Shown: positions 1 to 15,000 of the stretch, in pieces
Layout of the letters: every line of letters starts with the position of its first letter
How positions within the stretch are numbered: position 1 is the first letter of the stretch
Origin: Patiria miniata
Taxonomy: Eukaryota > Echinodermata > Asteroidea > Valvatida > Asterinidae
Assembly: GCF_015706575.1 (NCBI RefSeq)
Contig: NW_024037051.1
Location: forward strand, 14,791,016-14,855,015
Length of the DNA stretch: 64,000 nt
Direction: 5' to 3'
The notes under the pieces: generated by a model
Told to the model about the DNA's origin: nothing
What the model saw: the letters and a program-made list of their open reading frames with translations, nothing else
The model's database searches: none
Program-made: the position numbers and the translations under genes

Positions 1-3000
1 ATGGATCTGGACAAACTCGGTACCATTTTGAAGCGGATGAATGGGCCAACCCGCATGCAAATCGGCAGGTCGATAGACCCGAAACTTTTGGAGAAAATCC
101 AGAAGTAGCAGCGGATGCCCTTCTTTCGCTTTTGTGCAGTAAGTCCCATAGGGAGGCCTGTCAGCGCCAACCCGCCTGGCTCCCATGTATCGCAGCCTGA
201 AGGTACCTTAACCTGGATGGATCTGGACAAACTCGGTACCATTTTGAAGCGGATGAATGGGCCAACCCGCATGCAAATCGGCAGGTCGATAGACCCGAAA
301 CTTTTGGAGAAAATCCCAGAAGTAGCAGCGGATGCCCCTTCTTTCGCTTTTGTGCAGTAAGTCCCATAGGGAGGCCTGTCAGCGCCAACCCGCATGGCTC
401 CCATGTATCGCAGCCTGAAGGTACCTTAACCTGGATGGATCTGGACAAACTCGGTACCATTTTGAAGCGGATGAATGGGCCAACCCGCATGCAAATCGGC
501 AGGTCGATAGACCCGAAATTTTGGAGAAAATCCCAGAAGTAGCAGCGGATGCCCCTTCTTTCGCTTTTGTGCAGTAAGTCCCATAGGGAGGCCTGTCAGC
601 GCCAACCCGCATGGCTCCCATGTATCGCAGCCTGAAGGTACCTTAACCTGGATGGATCTGGACAAACTCGGTACCATTTTGAAGCGGATGAATGGGCCAA
701 CCCGCATGCAAATCGGCAGGTCGATAGACCCGAAACTTTTGGAGAAAATCCCAGAAGTAGCAGCGGATGCCCCTTCTTTCGCTTTTGTGCAGTAAGTCCC
801 ATAGGGAGCCTGTCAGCGCCAACCCGCATGGCTCCCATGTATCGCAGCCTGAAGGTACCTTAACCTGGATGGATCTGGACAAACTCGGTACCATTTTGAA
901 GCGGATGAATGGGCCAACCCGCATGCAAATCGGCAGGTCGATAGACCCGAAACTTTTGGAGAAAATCCCAGAAGTAGCAGCGGATGCCCCTTCTTTCGCT
1001 TTTGTGCAGTAAGTCCCATAGGGAGGCCTGTCAGCGCCAACCCGCATGGCTCCCATGTATCGCAGCCTGAAGGTACCTTAACCTGGATGGATCTGGACAA
1101 ACTCGGTACCATTTTGAAGCGGATGAATGGGCCAACCCGCATGCAAATCGGCAGGTCGATAGACCCGAAACTTTTGGAGAAAATCCCAGAAGTAGCAGCG
1201 GATGCCCCTTCTTTCGCTTTTGTGCAGTAAGTCCCATAGGGAGGCCTGTCAGCGCCAACCCGCATGGCTCCCATGTATCGCAGCCTGAAGGTACCTTAAC
1301 CTGGATGGATCTGGACAAACTCGGTACCATTTTGAAGCGGATGAATGGGCCAACCCGCATGCAAATCGGCAGGTCGATAGACCCGAAACTTTTGGAGAAA
1401 ATCCAGAAGTAGCAGCGGATGCCCCTTCTTTCGCTTTTGTGCAGTAAGTCCCATAGGGAGGCCTGTCAGCGCCAACCCGCATGGCTCCCATGTATCGCAG
1501 CCTGAAGGTACCTTAACCTGGATGGATCTGGACAAACTCGGTACCATTTTGAAGCGGATGAATGGGCCAACCCGCATGCAAATCGGCAGGTCGATAGACC
1601 CGAAACTTTTGGAGAAAATCCCAGAAGTAGCAGCGGATGCCCCTTCTTTCGCTTTTGTGCAGTAAGTCCCATAGGGAGGCCTGTCAGCGCCAACCCGCAT
1701 GGCTCCCATGTATCGCAGCCTGAAGGTACCTTAACCTGGATGGATCTGGACAAACTCGGTACCATTTTGAAGCGGATGAATGGGCCAACCCGCATGCAAA
1801 TCGGCAGGTCGATAGACCCGAAACTTTTGGAGAAAATCCAGAAGTAGCAGCGGATGCCCCTTCTTTCGCTTTTGTGCAGTAAGTCCCATAGGGAGGCCTG
1901 TCAGCGCCAACCCGCATGGCTCCCATGTATCGCAGCCTGAAGGTACCTTAACCTGGATGGATCTGGACAAACTCGGTACCATTTTGAAGCGGATGAATGG
2001 GCCAACCCGCATGCAAATCGGCAGGTCGATAGACCCGAAACTTTTGGAGAAAATCCCAGAAGTAGCAGCGGATGCCCCTTCTTTCGCTTTTGTGCAGTAA
2101 GTCCATAGGGAGGCCTGTCAGCGCCAACCCGCATGGCTCCCATGTATCGCAGCCTGAAGGTACCTTAACCTGGATGGATCTGGACAAACTCGGTACCATT
2201 TTGAAGCGGATGAATGGGCCAACCCGCATGCAAATCGGCAGGTCGATAGACCCGAAACTTTTGGAGAAAATCCCAGAAGTAGCAGCGGATGCCCCTTCTT
2301 TCGCTTTTGTGCAGTAAGTCCCATAGGGAGGCCTGTCAGCGCCAACCCGCATGGCTCCCATGTATCGCAGCCTGAAGGTACCTTAACCTGGATGGATCTG
2401 GACAAACTCGGTACCATTTTGAAGCGGATGAATGGGCCAACCCGCATGCAAATCGGCAGGTCGATAGACCCGAAACTTTTGGAGAAAATCCCAGAAGTAG
2501 CAGCGGATGCCCCTTCTTTCGCTTTTGTGCAGTAAGTCCCATAGGGAGGCCTGTCAGCGCCAACCCGCATGGCTCCCATGTATCGCAGCCTGAAGGTACC
2601 TTAACCTGGATGGATCTGGACAAACTCGGTACCATTTTGAAGCGGATGAATGGGCCAACCCGCATGCAAATCGGCAGGTCGATAGACCCGAAACTTTTGG
2701 AAAAATCCCAGAAGTAGCAGCGGATGCCCCTTCTTTCGCTTTTGTGCAGTAAGTCCCATAGGGAGGCCTGTCAGCGCCAACCCGCATGGCTCCCATGTAT
2801 CGCAGCCTGAAGGTACCTTAACCTGGATGGATCTGGACAAACTCGGTACCATTTTGAAGCGGATGAATGGGCCAACCCGCATGCAAATCGGCAGGTCGAT
2901 AGACCCGAAACTTTTGGAGAAAATCCCAGAAGTAGCAGCGGATGCCCCTTCTTTCGCTTTTGTGCAGTAAGTCCCATAGGGAGGCCTGTCAGCGCCAACC

Positions 3001-6000
3001 CGCATGGCTCCCATGTATCGCAGCCTGAAGGTACCTTAACCTGGATGGATCTGGACAAACTCGGTACCATTTTGAAGCGGATGAATGGGCCAACCCGCAT
3101 GCAAATCGGCAGGTCGATAGACCCGAAACTTTTGGAGAAAATCCCAGAAGTAGCAGCGGATGCCCCTTCTTTCGCTTTTGTGCAGTAAGTCCCATAGGGA
3201 GGCCTGTCAGCGCCAACCCGCATGGCTCCCATGTATCGCAGCCTGAAGGTACCTTAACTGGATGGATCTGGACAAACTCGGTACCATTTTGAAGCGGATG
3301 AATGGGCCAACCCGCATGCAAATCGCAGGTCGATAGACCCGAAACTTTTGGAGAAAATCCCAGAAGTAGCAGCGGATGCCCCTTCTTTCGCTTTTGTGCA
3401 GTAAGTCCCATAGGGAGGCCTGTCAGCGCCAACCCGCATGGCTCCCATGTATCGCAGCCTGAAGGTACCTTAACCTGGATGGATCTGGACAAACTCGGTA
3501 CCATTTTGAAGCGGATGAATGGGCCAACCCGCATGCAAATCGGCAGGTCGATAGACCCGAAACTTTTGGAGAAAATCCCAGAAGTAGCAGCGGATGCCCC
3601 TTCTTTCGCTTTTGTGCAGTAAGTCCCATAGGGAGCCTGTCAGCGCCAACCCGCATGGCTCCCATGTATCGCAGCCTGAAGGTACCTTAACCTGGATGGA
3701 TCTGGACAAACTCGGTACCATTTTGAAGCGGATGAATGGGCCAACCCGCATGCAAATCGGCAGGTCGATAGACCCGAAACTTTTGGAGAAAATCCCAGAA
3801 GTAGCAGCGGATGCCCCTTCTTTCGCTTTTGTGCAGTAAGTCCCATAGGGAGGCCTGTCAGCGCCAACCCGCATGGCTCCCATGTATCGCAGCCTGAAGG
3901 TACCTTAACCTGGATGGATCTGGACAAACTCGGTACCATTTTGAAGCGGATGAATGGGCCAACCCGCATGCAAATCGGCAGGTCGATAGACCCGAAACTT
4001 TTGGAGAAAATCCCAGAAGTAGCAGCGGATGCCCCTTCTTTCGCTTTTGTGCAGTAAGTCCCATAGGGAGGCCTGTCAGCGCCAACCCGCATGGCTCCCA
4101 TGTATCGCAGCCTGAAGGTACCTTAACCTGGATGGATCTGGACAAACTCGGTACCATTTTGAAGCGGATGAATGGGCCAACCCGCATGCAAATCGGCAGG
4201 TCGATAGACCCGAAACTTTTGGAGAAAATCCAGAAGTAGCAGCGGATGCCCCTTCTTTCGCTTTTGTGCAGTAAGTCCCATAGGGAGGCCTGTCAGCGCC
4301 AACCCGCATGGCTCCCATGTATCGCAGCCTGAAGGTACCTTAACCTGGATGGATCTGGACAAACTCGGTACCATTTTGAAGCGGATGAATGGGCCAACCC
4401 GCATGCAAATCGGCAGGTCGATAGACCCGAAACTTTTGGAGAAAATCCAGAAGTAGCAGCGGATGCCCTTCTTTCGCTTTTGTGCAGTAAGTCCCATAGG
4501 GAGGCCTGTCAGCGCCAACCCGCATGGCTCCCATGTATCGCAGCCTGAAGGTACCTTAACCTGGATGGATCTGGACAAACTCGGTACCATTTTGAAGCGG
4601 ATGAATGGGCCAACCCGCATGCAAATCGGCAGGTCGATAGACCCGAAACTTTTGGAGAAAATCCCAGAAGTAGCAGCGGATGCCCCTTCTTTCGCTTTTG
4701 TGCAGTAAGTCCCATAGGGAGGCCTGTCAGCGCCAACCCGCATGGCTCCCATGTATCGCAGCCTGAAGGTACCTTAACCTGGATGGATCTGGACAAACTC
4801 GGTACCATTTTGAAGCGGATGAATGGGCCAACCCGCATGCAAATCGGCAGGTCGATAGACCCGAAACTTTTGGAGAAAATCCCAGAAGTAGCAGCGGATG
4901 CCCCTTCTTTCGCTTTTGTGCAGTAAGTCCCATAGGGAGGCCTGTCAGCGCCAACCCGCCATGCTCCCATGTATCGCAGCCTGAAGGTACCTTAACCTGG
5001 ATGGATCTGGACAAACTCGGTACCATTTTGAAGCGGATGAATGGGCCAACCCGCATGCAAATCGGCAGGTCGATAGACCCGAAACTTTGGAGAAAATCCC
5101 AGAAGTAGCAGCGGATGCCCCTTCTTTCGCTTTTGTGCAGTAAGTCCCATAGGGAGGCCTGTCAGCGCCAACCCGCATGGCTCCCATGTATCGCAGCCTG
5201 AAGGTACCTTAACCTGGATGGATCTGGACAAACTCGGTACCATTTTGAAGCGGATGAATGGGCCAACCCGCATGCAAATCGGCAGGTCGATAGACCCGAA
5301 ACTTTTGGAGAAAATCCCAGAAGTAGCAGCGGATGCCCCTTCTTTCGCTTTTGTGCAGTAAGTCCCATAGGGAGGCCTGTCAGCGCCAACCCGCATGGCT
5401 CCCATGTATCGCAGCCTGAAGGTACCTTAACCTGGATGGATCTGGACAAACTCGGTACCATTTTGAAGCGGATGAATGGCCCAACCGCATGCAAATCGGC
5501 AGGTCGATAGACCCGAAACTTTTGGAGAAAATCCCAGAAGTAGCAGCGGATGCCCCTTCTTTCGCTTTTGTGCAGTAAGTCCCATAGGGAGGCCTGTCAG
5601 CGCCAACCCGCATGGCTCCCATGTATCGCAGCCTGAAGGTACCTTAACCTGATGGATCTGGACAAACTCGGTACCATTTTGAAGCGGATGAATGGGCCAA
5701 CCCGCATGCAAATCGGCAGGTCGATAGACCCGAAACTTTTGGAGAAAATCCCAGAAGTAGCAGCGGATGCCCCTTCTTTCGCTTTTGTGCAGTAAGTCCC
5801 ATAGGGAGGCCTGTCAGCGCCAACCCGCATGGCTCCCATGTATCGCAGCCTGAAGGTACCTTAACCTGGATGGATCTGGACAAACTCGGTACCATTTTGA
5901 AGCGGATGAATGGGCCAACCCGCATGCAAATCGGCAGGTCGATAGACCCGAAACTTTTGGAGAAAATCCAGAAGTAGCAGCGGATGCCCCTTCTTTCGCT

Positions 6001-9000
6001 TTTGTGCAGTAAGTCCCATAGGGAGGCCTGTCAGCGCCAACCCGCATGGCTCCCATGTATCGCAGCCTGAAGGTACCTTAACCTGGATGGATCTGGACAA
6101 ACTCGGTACCATTTTGAAGCGGATGAATGGGCCAACCCGCATGCAAATCGGCAGGTCGATAGACCCGAAACTTTTGGAGAAAATCCCAGAAGTAGCAGCG
6201 GATGCCCCTTCTTTCGCTTTTGTGCAGTAAGTCCCATAGGGAGGCCTGTCAGCGCCAACCCGCATGGCTCCCATGTATCGCAGCCTGAAGGTACCTTAAC
6301 CTGGATGGATCTGGACAAACTCGGTACCATTTTGAAGCGGATGAATGGGCCAACCCGCATGCAAATCGGCAGGTCGATAGACCCGAAACTTTTGGAGAAA
6401 ATCCCAGAAGTAGCAGCGGATGCCCCTTCTTTCGCTTTTGTGCAGTAAGTCCCATAGGGAGGCCTGTCAGCGCCAACCCGCATGGCTCCCATGTATCGCA
6501 GCCTGAAGGTACCTTAACCTGGATGGATCTGGACAAACTCGGTACCATTTTGAAGCGGATGAATGGGCCAACCCGCATGCAAATCGGCAGGTCGATAGAC
6601 CCGAAACTTTTGGAGAAAATCCCAGAAGTAGCAGCGGATGCCCCTTCTTCGCTTTTGTGCAGTAAGTCCCATAGGGAGGCCTGTCAGCGCCAACCCGCAT
6701 GGCTCCCATGTATCGCAGCCTGAAGGTACCTTAACCTGGATGGATCTGGACAAACTCGGTACCATTTTGAAGCGGATGAATGGGCCAACCCGCATGCAAA
6801 TCGGCAGGTCGATAGACCCGAAACTTTTGGAGAAAATCCCAGAAGTAGCAGCGGATGCCCCTTCTTTCGCTTTTGTGCAGTAAGTCCCATAGGGAGGCCT
6901 GTCAGCGCCAACCCGCATGGCTCCCATGTATCGCAGCCTGAAGGTACCTTAACCTGGATGGATCTGGACAAACTCGGTACCATTTTGAAGCGGATGAATG
7001 GGCCAACCCGCATGCAAATCGGCAGGTCGATAGACCCGAAACTTTTGGAGAAATCCCAGAAGTAGCAGCGGATGCCCCTTCTTTCGCTTTTGTGCAGTAA
7101 GTCCCATAGGGAGGCCTGTCAGCGCCAACCCGCATGGCTCCCATGTATCGCAGCCTGAAGGTACCTTAACCTGGATGGATCTGGACAAACTCGGTACCAT
7201 TTTGAAGCGGATGAATGGGCCAACCCGCATGCAAATCGGCAGGTCGATAGACCCGAAACTTTTGGAGAAAATCCCAGAAGTAGCAGCGGATGCCCCTTCT
7301 TTCGCTTTTGTGCAGTAAGTCCCATAGGGAGGCCTGTCAGCGCCAACCCGCATGGCTCCCATGTATCGCAGCCTGAAGGTACCTTAACCTGGATGGATCT
7401 GGACAAACTCGGTACCATTTTGAAGCGGATGAATGGGCCAACCCGCATGCAAATCGGCAGGTCGATAGACCCGAAACTTTTGGAGAAAATCCCAGAAGTA
7501 GCAGCGGATGCCCCTTCTTTCGCTTTTGTGCAGTAAGTCCCATAGGGAGGCCTGTCAGCGCCAACCCGCATGGCTCCCATGTATCGCAGCCTGAAGGTAC
7601 CTTAACCTGGATGGATCTGGACAAACTCGGTACCATTTTGAAGCGGATGAATGGGCCAACCGCATGCAAATCGGCAGGTCGATAGACCCGAAACTTTTGG
7701 AGAAAATCCAGAAGTAGCAGCGGATGCCCCTTCTTTCGCTTTTGTGCAGTAAGTCCCATAGGGAGGCCTGTCAGCGCCAACCCGCATGGCTCCCATGTAT
7801 CGCAGCCTGAAGGTACCTTAACCTGGATGGATCTGGACAAACTCGGTACCATTTTGAAGCGGATGAATGGGCCAACCCGCATGCAAATCGGCAGGTCGAT
7901 AGACCCGAAACTTTTGGAGAAAATCCAGAAGTAGCAGCGGATGCCCCTTCTTTCGCTTTTGTGCAGTAAGTCCCATAGGGAGGCCTGTCAGCGCCAACCG
8001 CATGGCTCCCATGTATCGCAGCCTGAAGGTACCTTAACCTGGATGGATCTGGACAAACTCGGTACCATTTTGAAGCGGATGAATGGGCCAACCCGCATGC
8101 AAATCGGCAGGTCGATAGACCCGAAACTTTTGGAGAAAATCCAGAAGTAGCAGCGGATGCCCTTCTTTCGCTTTTGTGCAGTAAGTCCCATAGGGAGGCC
8201 TGTCAGCGCCAACCCGCATGGCTCCCATGTATCGCAGCCTGAAGGTACCTTAACCTGGATGGATCTGGACAAACTCGGTACCATTTTGAAGCGGATGAAT
8301 GGGCCAACCCGCATGCAAATCGGCAGGTCGATAGACCCGAAACTTTTGGAGAAAATCCAGAAGTAGCAGCGGATGCCCTTCTTTCGCTTTTGTGCAGTAA
8401 GTCCCATAGGGAGGCCTGTCAGCGCCAACCCGCATGGCTCCCATGTATCGCAGCCTGAAGGTACCTTAACCTGGATGGATCTGGACAAACTCGGTACCAT
8501 TTTGAAGCGGATGAATGGGCCAACCCGCATGCAAATCGGCAGGTCGATAGACCCGAAACTTTTGGAGAAAATCCCAGAAGTAGCAGCGGATGCCCCTTCT
8601 TTCGCTTTTGTGCAGTAAGTCCCATAGGGAGGCCTGTCAGCGCCAACCCGCATGGCTCCCATGTATCGCAGCCTGAAGGTACCTTAACCTGGATGGATCT
8701 GGACAAACTCGGTACCATTTTGAAGCGGATGAATGGGCCAACCCGCATGCAAATCGGCAGGTCGATAGACCCGAAACTTTTGGAGAAAATCCCAGAAGTA
8801 GCAGCGGATGCCCCTTCTTTCGCTTTTGTGCAGTAAGTCCCATAGGGAGGCCTGTCAGCGCCAACCCGCATGGCTCCCATGTATCGCAGCCTGAAGGTAC
8901 CTTAACCTGGATGGATCTGGACAAACTCGGTACCATTTTGAAGCGGATGAATGGGCCAACCCGCATGCAAATCGGCAGGTCGATAGACCCGAAACTTTGG

Positions 9001-12000
9001 AGAAAATCCCAGAAGTAGCAGCGGATGCCCCTTCTTTCGCTTTTGTGCAGTAAGTCCCATAGGGAGGCCTGTCAGCGCCAACCCGCCTGGCTCCCATGTA
9101 TCGCAGCCTGAAGGTACCTTAACCTGGATGGATCTGGACAAACTCGGTACCATTTTGAAGCGGATGAATGGGCCAACCCGCATGCAAATCGGCAGGTCGA
9201 TAGACCCGAAACTTTTGGAGAAAATCCCAGAAGTAGCAGCGGATGCCCCTTCTTTCGCTTTTGTGCAGTAAGTCCCATAGGGAGGCCTGTCAGCGCCAAC
9301 CCGCATGGCTCCCATGTATCGCAGCCTGAAGGTACCTTAACCTGGATGGATCTGGACAAACTCGGTACCATTTTGAAGCGGATGAATGGGCCAACCCGCA
9401 TGCAAATCGGCAGGTCGATAGACCCGAAACTTTTGGAGAAAATCCAGAAGTAGCAGCGGATGCCCCTTCTTTCGCTTTTGTGCAGTAAGTCCCATAGGGA
9501 GGCCTGTCAGCGCCAACCCGCATGGCTCCCATGTATCGCAGCCTGAAGGTACCTTAACCTGGATGGATCTGGACAAACTCGGTACCATTTTGAAGCGGAT
9601 GAATGGGCCAACCCGCATGCAAATCGGCAGGTCGATAGACCCGAAACTTTTGGAGAAAATCCCAGAAGTAGCAGCGGATGCCCTTCTTTCGCTTTTGTGC
9701 AGTAAGTCCCATAGGGAGGCCTGTCAGCGCCAACCCGCATGGCTCCCATGTATCGCAGCCTGAAGGTACCTTAACCTGGATGGATCTGGACAAACTCGGT
9801 ACCATTTTGAAGCGGATGAATGGGCCAACCCGCATGCAAATCGGCAGGTCGATAGACCCGAAACTTTTGGAGAAAATCCCAGAAGTAGCAGCGGATGCCC
9901 CTTCTTTCGCTTTTGTGCAGTAAGTCCCATAGGGAGGCCTGTCAGCGCCAACCCGCATGGCTCCCATGTATCGCAGCCTGAAGGTACCTTAACCTGGATG
10001 GATCTGGACAAACTCGGTACCATTTTGAAGCGGATGAATGGGCCAACCCGCATGCAAATCGGCAGGTCGATAGACCCGAAACTTTTGGAGAAAATCCAGA
10101 AGTAGCAGCGGATGCCCCTTCTTTCGCTTTTGTGCAGTAAGTCCCATAGGGAGGCCTGTCAGCGCCAACCCGCATGGCTCCCATGTATCGCAGCCTGAAG
10201 GTACCTTAACCTGGATGGATCTGGACAAACTCGGTACCATTTTGAAGCGGATGAATGGGCCAACCCGCATGCAAATCGGCAGGTCGATAGACCCGAAACT
10301 TTTGGAGAAAATCCAGAAGTAGCAGCGGATGCCCCTTCTTTCGCTTTTGTGCAGTAAGTCCCATAGGGAGGCCTGTCAGCGCCAACCCGCATGGCTCCCA
10401 TGTATCGCAGCCTGAAGGTACCTTAACCTGGATGGATCTGGACAAACTCGGTACCATTTTGAAGCGGATGAATGGGCCAACCCGCATGCAAATCGGCAGG
10501 TCGATAGACCCGAAACTTTTGGAGAAAATCCCAGAAGTAGCAGCGGATGCCCCTTCTTTCGCTTTTGTGCAGTAAGTCCCATAGGGAGGCCTGTCAGCGC
10601 CAACCCGCATGGCTCCCATGTATCGCAGCCTGAAGGTACCTTAACCTGGATGGATCTGGACAAACTCGGTACCATTTTGAAGCGGATGAATGGGCCAACC
10701 CGCATGCAAATCGGCAGGTCGATAGACCCGAAACTTTTGGAGAAAATCCCAGAAGTAGCAGCGGATGCCCTTCTTTCGCTTTTGTGCAGTAAGTCCCATA
10801 GGGAGGCCTGTCAGCGCCAACCCGCATGGCTCCCATGTATCGCAGCCTGAAGGTACCTTAACCTGGATGGATCTGGACAAACTCGGTACCATTTTGAAGC
10901 GGATGAATGGGCCAACCCGCATGCAAATCGGCAGGTCGATAGACCCGAAACTTTGGAGAAAATCCCAGAAGTAGCAGCGGATGCCCCTTCTTTCGCTTTT
11001 GTGCAGTAAGTCCCATAGGGAGGCCTGTCAGCGCCAACCCGCATGGCTCCCATGTATCGCAGCCTGAAGGTACCTTAACCTGGATGGATCTGGACAAACT
11101 CGGTACCATTTTGAAGCGGATGAATGGGCCAACCCGCATGCAAATCGGCAGGTCGATAGACCCGAAACTTTTGGAGAAAATCCCAGAAGTAGCAGCGGAT
11201 GCCCCTTCTTTCGCTTTTGTGCAGTAAGTCCCATAGGGAGGCCTGTCAGCGCCAACCCGCATGGCTCCCATGTATCGCAGCCTGAAGGTACCTTAACCTG
11301 ATGGATCTGGACAAACTCGGTACCATTTTGAAGCGGATGAATGGGCCAACCCGCATGCAAATCGGCAGGTCGATAGACCCGAAACTTTTGGAGAAAATCC
11401 CAGAAGTAGCAGCGGATGCCCCTTCTTTCGCTTTTGTGCAGTAAGTCCCATAGGGAGGCCTGTCAGCGCCAACCCGCCTGGCTCCCATGTATCGCAGCCT
11501 GAAGGTACCTTAACCTGGATGGATCTGGACAAACTCGGTACCATTTTGAAGCGGATGAATGGGCCAACCCGCATGCAAATCGGCAGGTCGATAGACCCGA
11601 AACTTTTGGAGAAAATCCCAGAAGTAGCAGCGGATGCCCCTTCTTTCGCTTTTGTGCAGTAAGTCCCATAGGGAGGCCTGTCAGCGCCAACCCGCATGGC
11701 TCCCATGTATCGCAGCCTGAAGGTACCTTAACCTGGATGGATCTGGACAAACTCGGTACCATTTTGAAGCGGATGAATGGGCCAACCCGCATGCAAATCG
11801 GCAGGTCGATAGACCCGAAACTTTTGGAGAAAATCCCAGAAGTAGCAGCGGATGCCCTTCTTTCGCTTTTGTGCAGTAAGTCCCATAGGGAGGCCTGTCA
11901 GCGCCAACCCGCATGGCTCCCATGTATCGCAGCCTGAAGGTACCTTAACCTGGATGGATCTGGACAAACTCGGTACCATTTTGAAGCGGATGAATGGGCC

Positions 12001-15000
12001 AACCCGCATGCAAATCGGCAGGTCGATAGACCCGAAACTTTTGGAGAAAATCCAGAAGTAGCAGCGGATGCCCCTTCTTTCGCTTTTGTGCAGTAAGTCC
12101 CATAGGGAGGCCTGTCAGCGCCAACCCGCCTGGCTCCCATGTATCGCAGCCTGAAGGTACCTTAACCTGGATGGATCTGGACAAACTCGGTACCATTTTG
12201 AAGCGGATGAATGGGCCAACCCGCATGCAAATCGGCAGGTCGATAGACCCGAAACTTTTGGAGAAAATCCCAGAAGTAGCAGCGGATGCCCCTTCTTTCG
12301 CTTTTGTGCAGTAAGTCCCATAGGGAGGCCTGTCAGCGCCAACCCGCCTGGCTCCCATGTATCGCAGCCTGAAGGTACCTTAACCTGGATGGATCTGGAC
12401 AAACTCGGTACCATTTTGAAGCGGATGAATGGGCCAACCCGCATGCAAATCGGCAGGTCGATAGACCCGAAACTTTTGGAGAAAATCCCAGAAGTAGCAG
12501 CGGATGCCCTTCTTTCGCTTTTGTGCAGTAAGTCCCATAGGGAGGCCTGTCAGCGCCAACCCGCATGGCTCCCATGTATCGCAGCCTGAAGGTACCTTAA
12601 CCTGGATGGATCTGGACAAACTCGGTACCATTTTGAAGCGGATGAATGGGCCAACCCGCATGCAAATCGGCAGGTCGATAGACCCGAAACTTTTGGAGAA
12701 AATCCAGAAGTAGCAGCGGATGCCCCTTCTTCGCTTTTGTGCAGTAAGTCCCATAGGGAGGCCTGTCAGCGCCAACCCGCATGGCTCCCATGTATCGCAG
12801 CCTGAAGGTACCTTAACCTGGATGGATCTGGACAAACTCGGTACCATTTTGAAGCGGATGAATGGGCCAACCCGCATGCAAATCGGCAGGTCGATAGACC
12901 CGAAACTTTTGGAGAAAATCCCAGAAGTAGCAGCGGATGCCCCTTCTTTCGCTTTTGTGCAGTAAGTCCCATAGGGAGGCCTGTCAGCGCCAACCCGCAT
13001 GGCTCCCATGTATCGCAGCCTGAAGGTACCTTAACCTGGATGGATCTGGACAAACTCGGTACCATTTTGAAGCGGATGAATGGGCCAACCCGCATGCAAA
13101 TCGGCAGGTCGATAGACCCAAACTTTTGGAGAAAATCCAGAAGTAGCAGCGGATGCCCCTTCTTTCGCTTTTGTGCAGTAAGTCCCATAGGGAGGCCTGT
13201 CAGCGCCAACCCGCATGGCTCCCATGTATCGCAGCCTGAAGGTACCTTAACCTGGATGGATCTGGACAAACTCGGTACCATTTTGAAGCGGATGAATGGG
13301 CCAACCCGCATGCAAATCGGCAGGTCGATAGACCCGAAACTTTTGGAGAAAATCCAGAAGTAGCAGCGGATGCCCCTTCTTTCGCTTTTGTGCAGTAAGT
13401 CCCATAGGGAGGCCTGTCAGCGCCAACCCGCATGGCTCCCATGTATCGCAGCCTGAAGGTACCTTAACCTGGATGGATCTGGACAAACTCGGTACCATTT
13501 TGAAGCGGATGAATGGGCCAACCCGCATGCAAATCGGCAGGTCGATAGACCCGAAACTTTTGGAGAAAATCCCAGAAGTAGCAGCGGATGCCCCTTCTTT
13601 CGCTTTTGTGCAGTAAGTCCCATAGGGAGGCCTGTCAGCGCCAACCCGCATGGCTCCCATGTATCGCAGCCTGAAGGTACCTTAACCTGGATGGATCTGG
13701 ACAAACTCGGTACCATTTTGAAGCGGATGAATGGGCCAACCCGCATGCAAATCGGCAGGTCGATAGACCCGAAACTTTTGGAGAAAATCCCAGAAGTAGC
13801 AGCGGATGCCCCTTCTTTCGCTTTTGTGCAGTAAGTCCCATAGGGAGGCCTGTCAGCGCCAACCCGCATGGCTCCCATGTATCGCAGCCTGAAGGTACCT
13901 TAACCTGGATGGATCTGGACAAACTCGGTACCATTTTGAAGCGGATGAATGGGCCAACCCGCATGCAAATCGGCAGGTCGATAGACCCGAAACTTTTGGA
14001 GAAAATCCCAGAAGTAGCAGCGGATGCCCCTTCTTTCGCTTTTGTGCAGTAAGTCCCATAGGGAGGCCTGTCAGCGCCAACCCGCATGGCTCCCATGTAT
14101 CGCAGCCTGAAGGTACCTTAACCTGGATGGATCTGGACAAACTCGGTACCATTTTGAAGCGGATGAATGGGCCAACCCGCATGCAAATCGGCAGGTCGAT
14201 AGACCCGAAACTTTTGGAGAAAATCCCAGAAGTAGCAGCGGATGCCCCTTCTTTCGCTTTTGTGCAGTAAGTCCCATAGGGAGGCCTGTCAGCGCCAACC
14301 CGCCTGGCTCCCATGTATCGCAGCCTGAAGGTACCTTAACCTGGATGGATCTGGACAAACTCGGTACCATTTTGAAGCGGATGAATGGGCCAACCCGCAT
14401 GCAAATCGGCAGGTCGATAGACCAAACTTTTGGAGAAAATCCCAGAAGTAGCAGCGGATGCCCCTTCTTTCGCTTTTGTGCAGTAAGTCCCATAGGGAGG
14501 CCTGTCAGCGCCAACCCGCATGGCTCCCATGTATCGCAGCCTGAAGGTACCTTAACCTGGATGGATCTGGACAAACTCGGTACCATTTTGAAGCGGATGA
14601 ATGGGCCAACCCGCATGCAAATCGGCAGGTCGATAGACCCGAAACTTTTGGAGAAAATCCCAGAAGTAGCAGCGGATGCCCCTTCTTTCGCTTTTGTGCA
14701 GTAAGTCCCATAGGGAGGCCTGTCAGCGCCAACCCGCATGGCTCCCATGTATCGCAGCCTGAAGGTACCTTAACCTGGATGGATCTGGACAAACTCGGTA
14801 CCATTTTGAAGCGGATGAATGGGCCAACCCGCATGCAAATCGGCAGGTCGATAGACCCGAAACTTTTGGAGAAAATCCCAGAAGTAGCAGCGGATGCCCC
14901 TTCTTTCGCTTTTGTGCAGTAAGTCCCATAGGGAGGCCTGTCAGCGCCAACCCGCATGGCTCCCATGTATCGCAGCCTGAAGGTACCTTAACCTGGATGG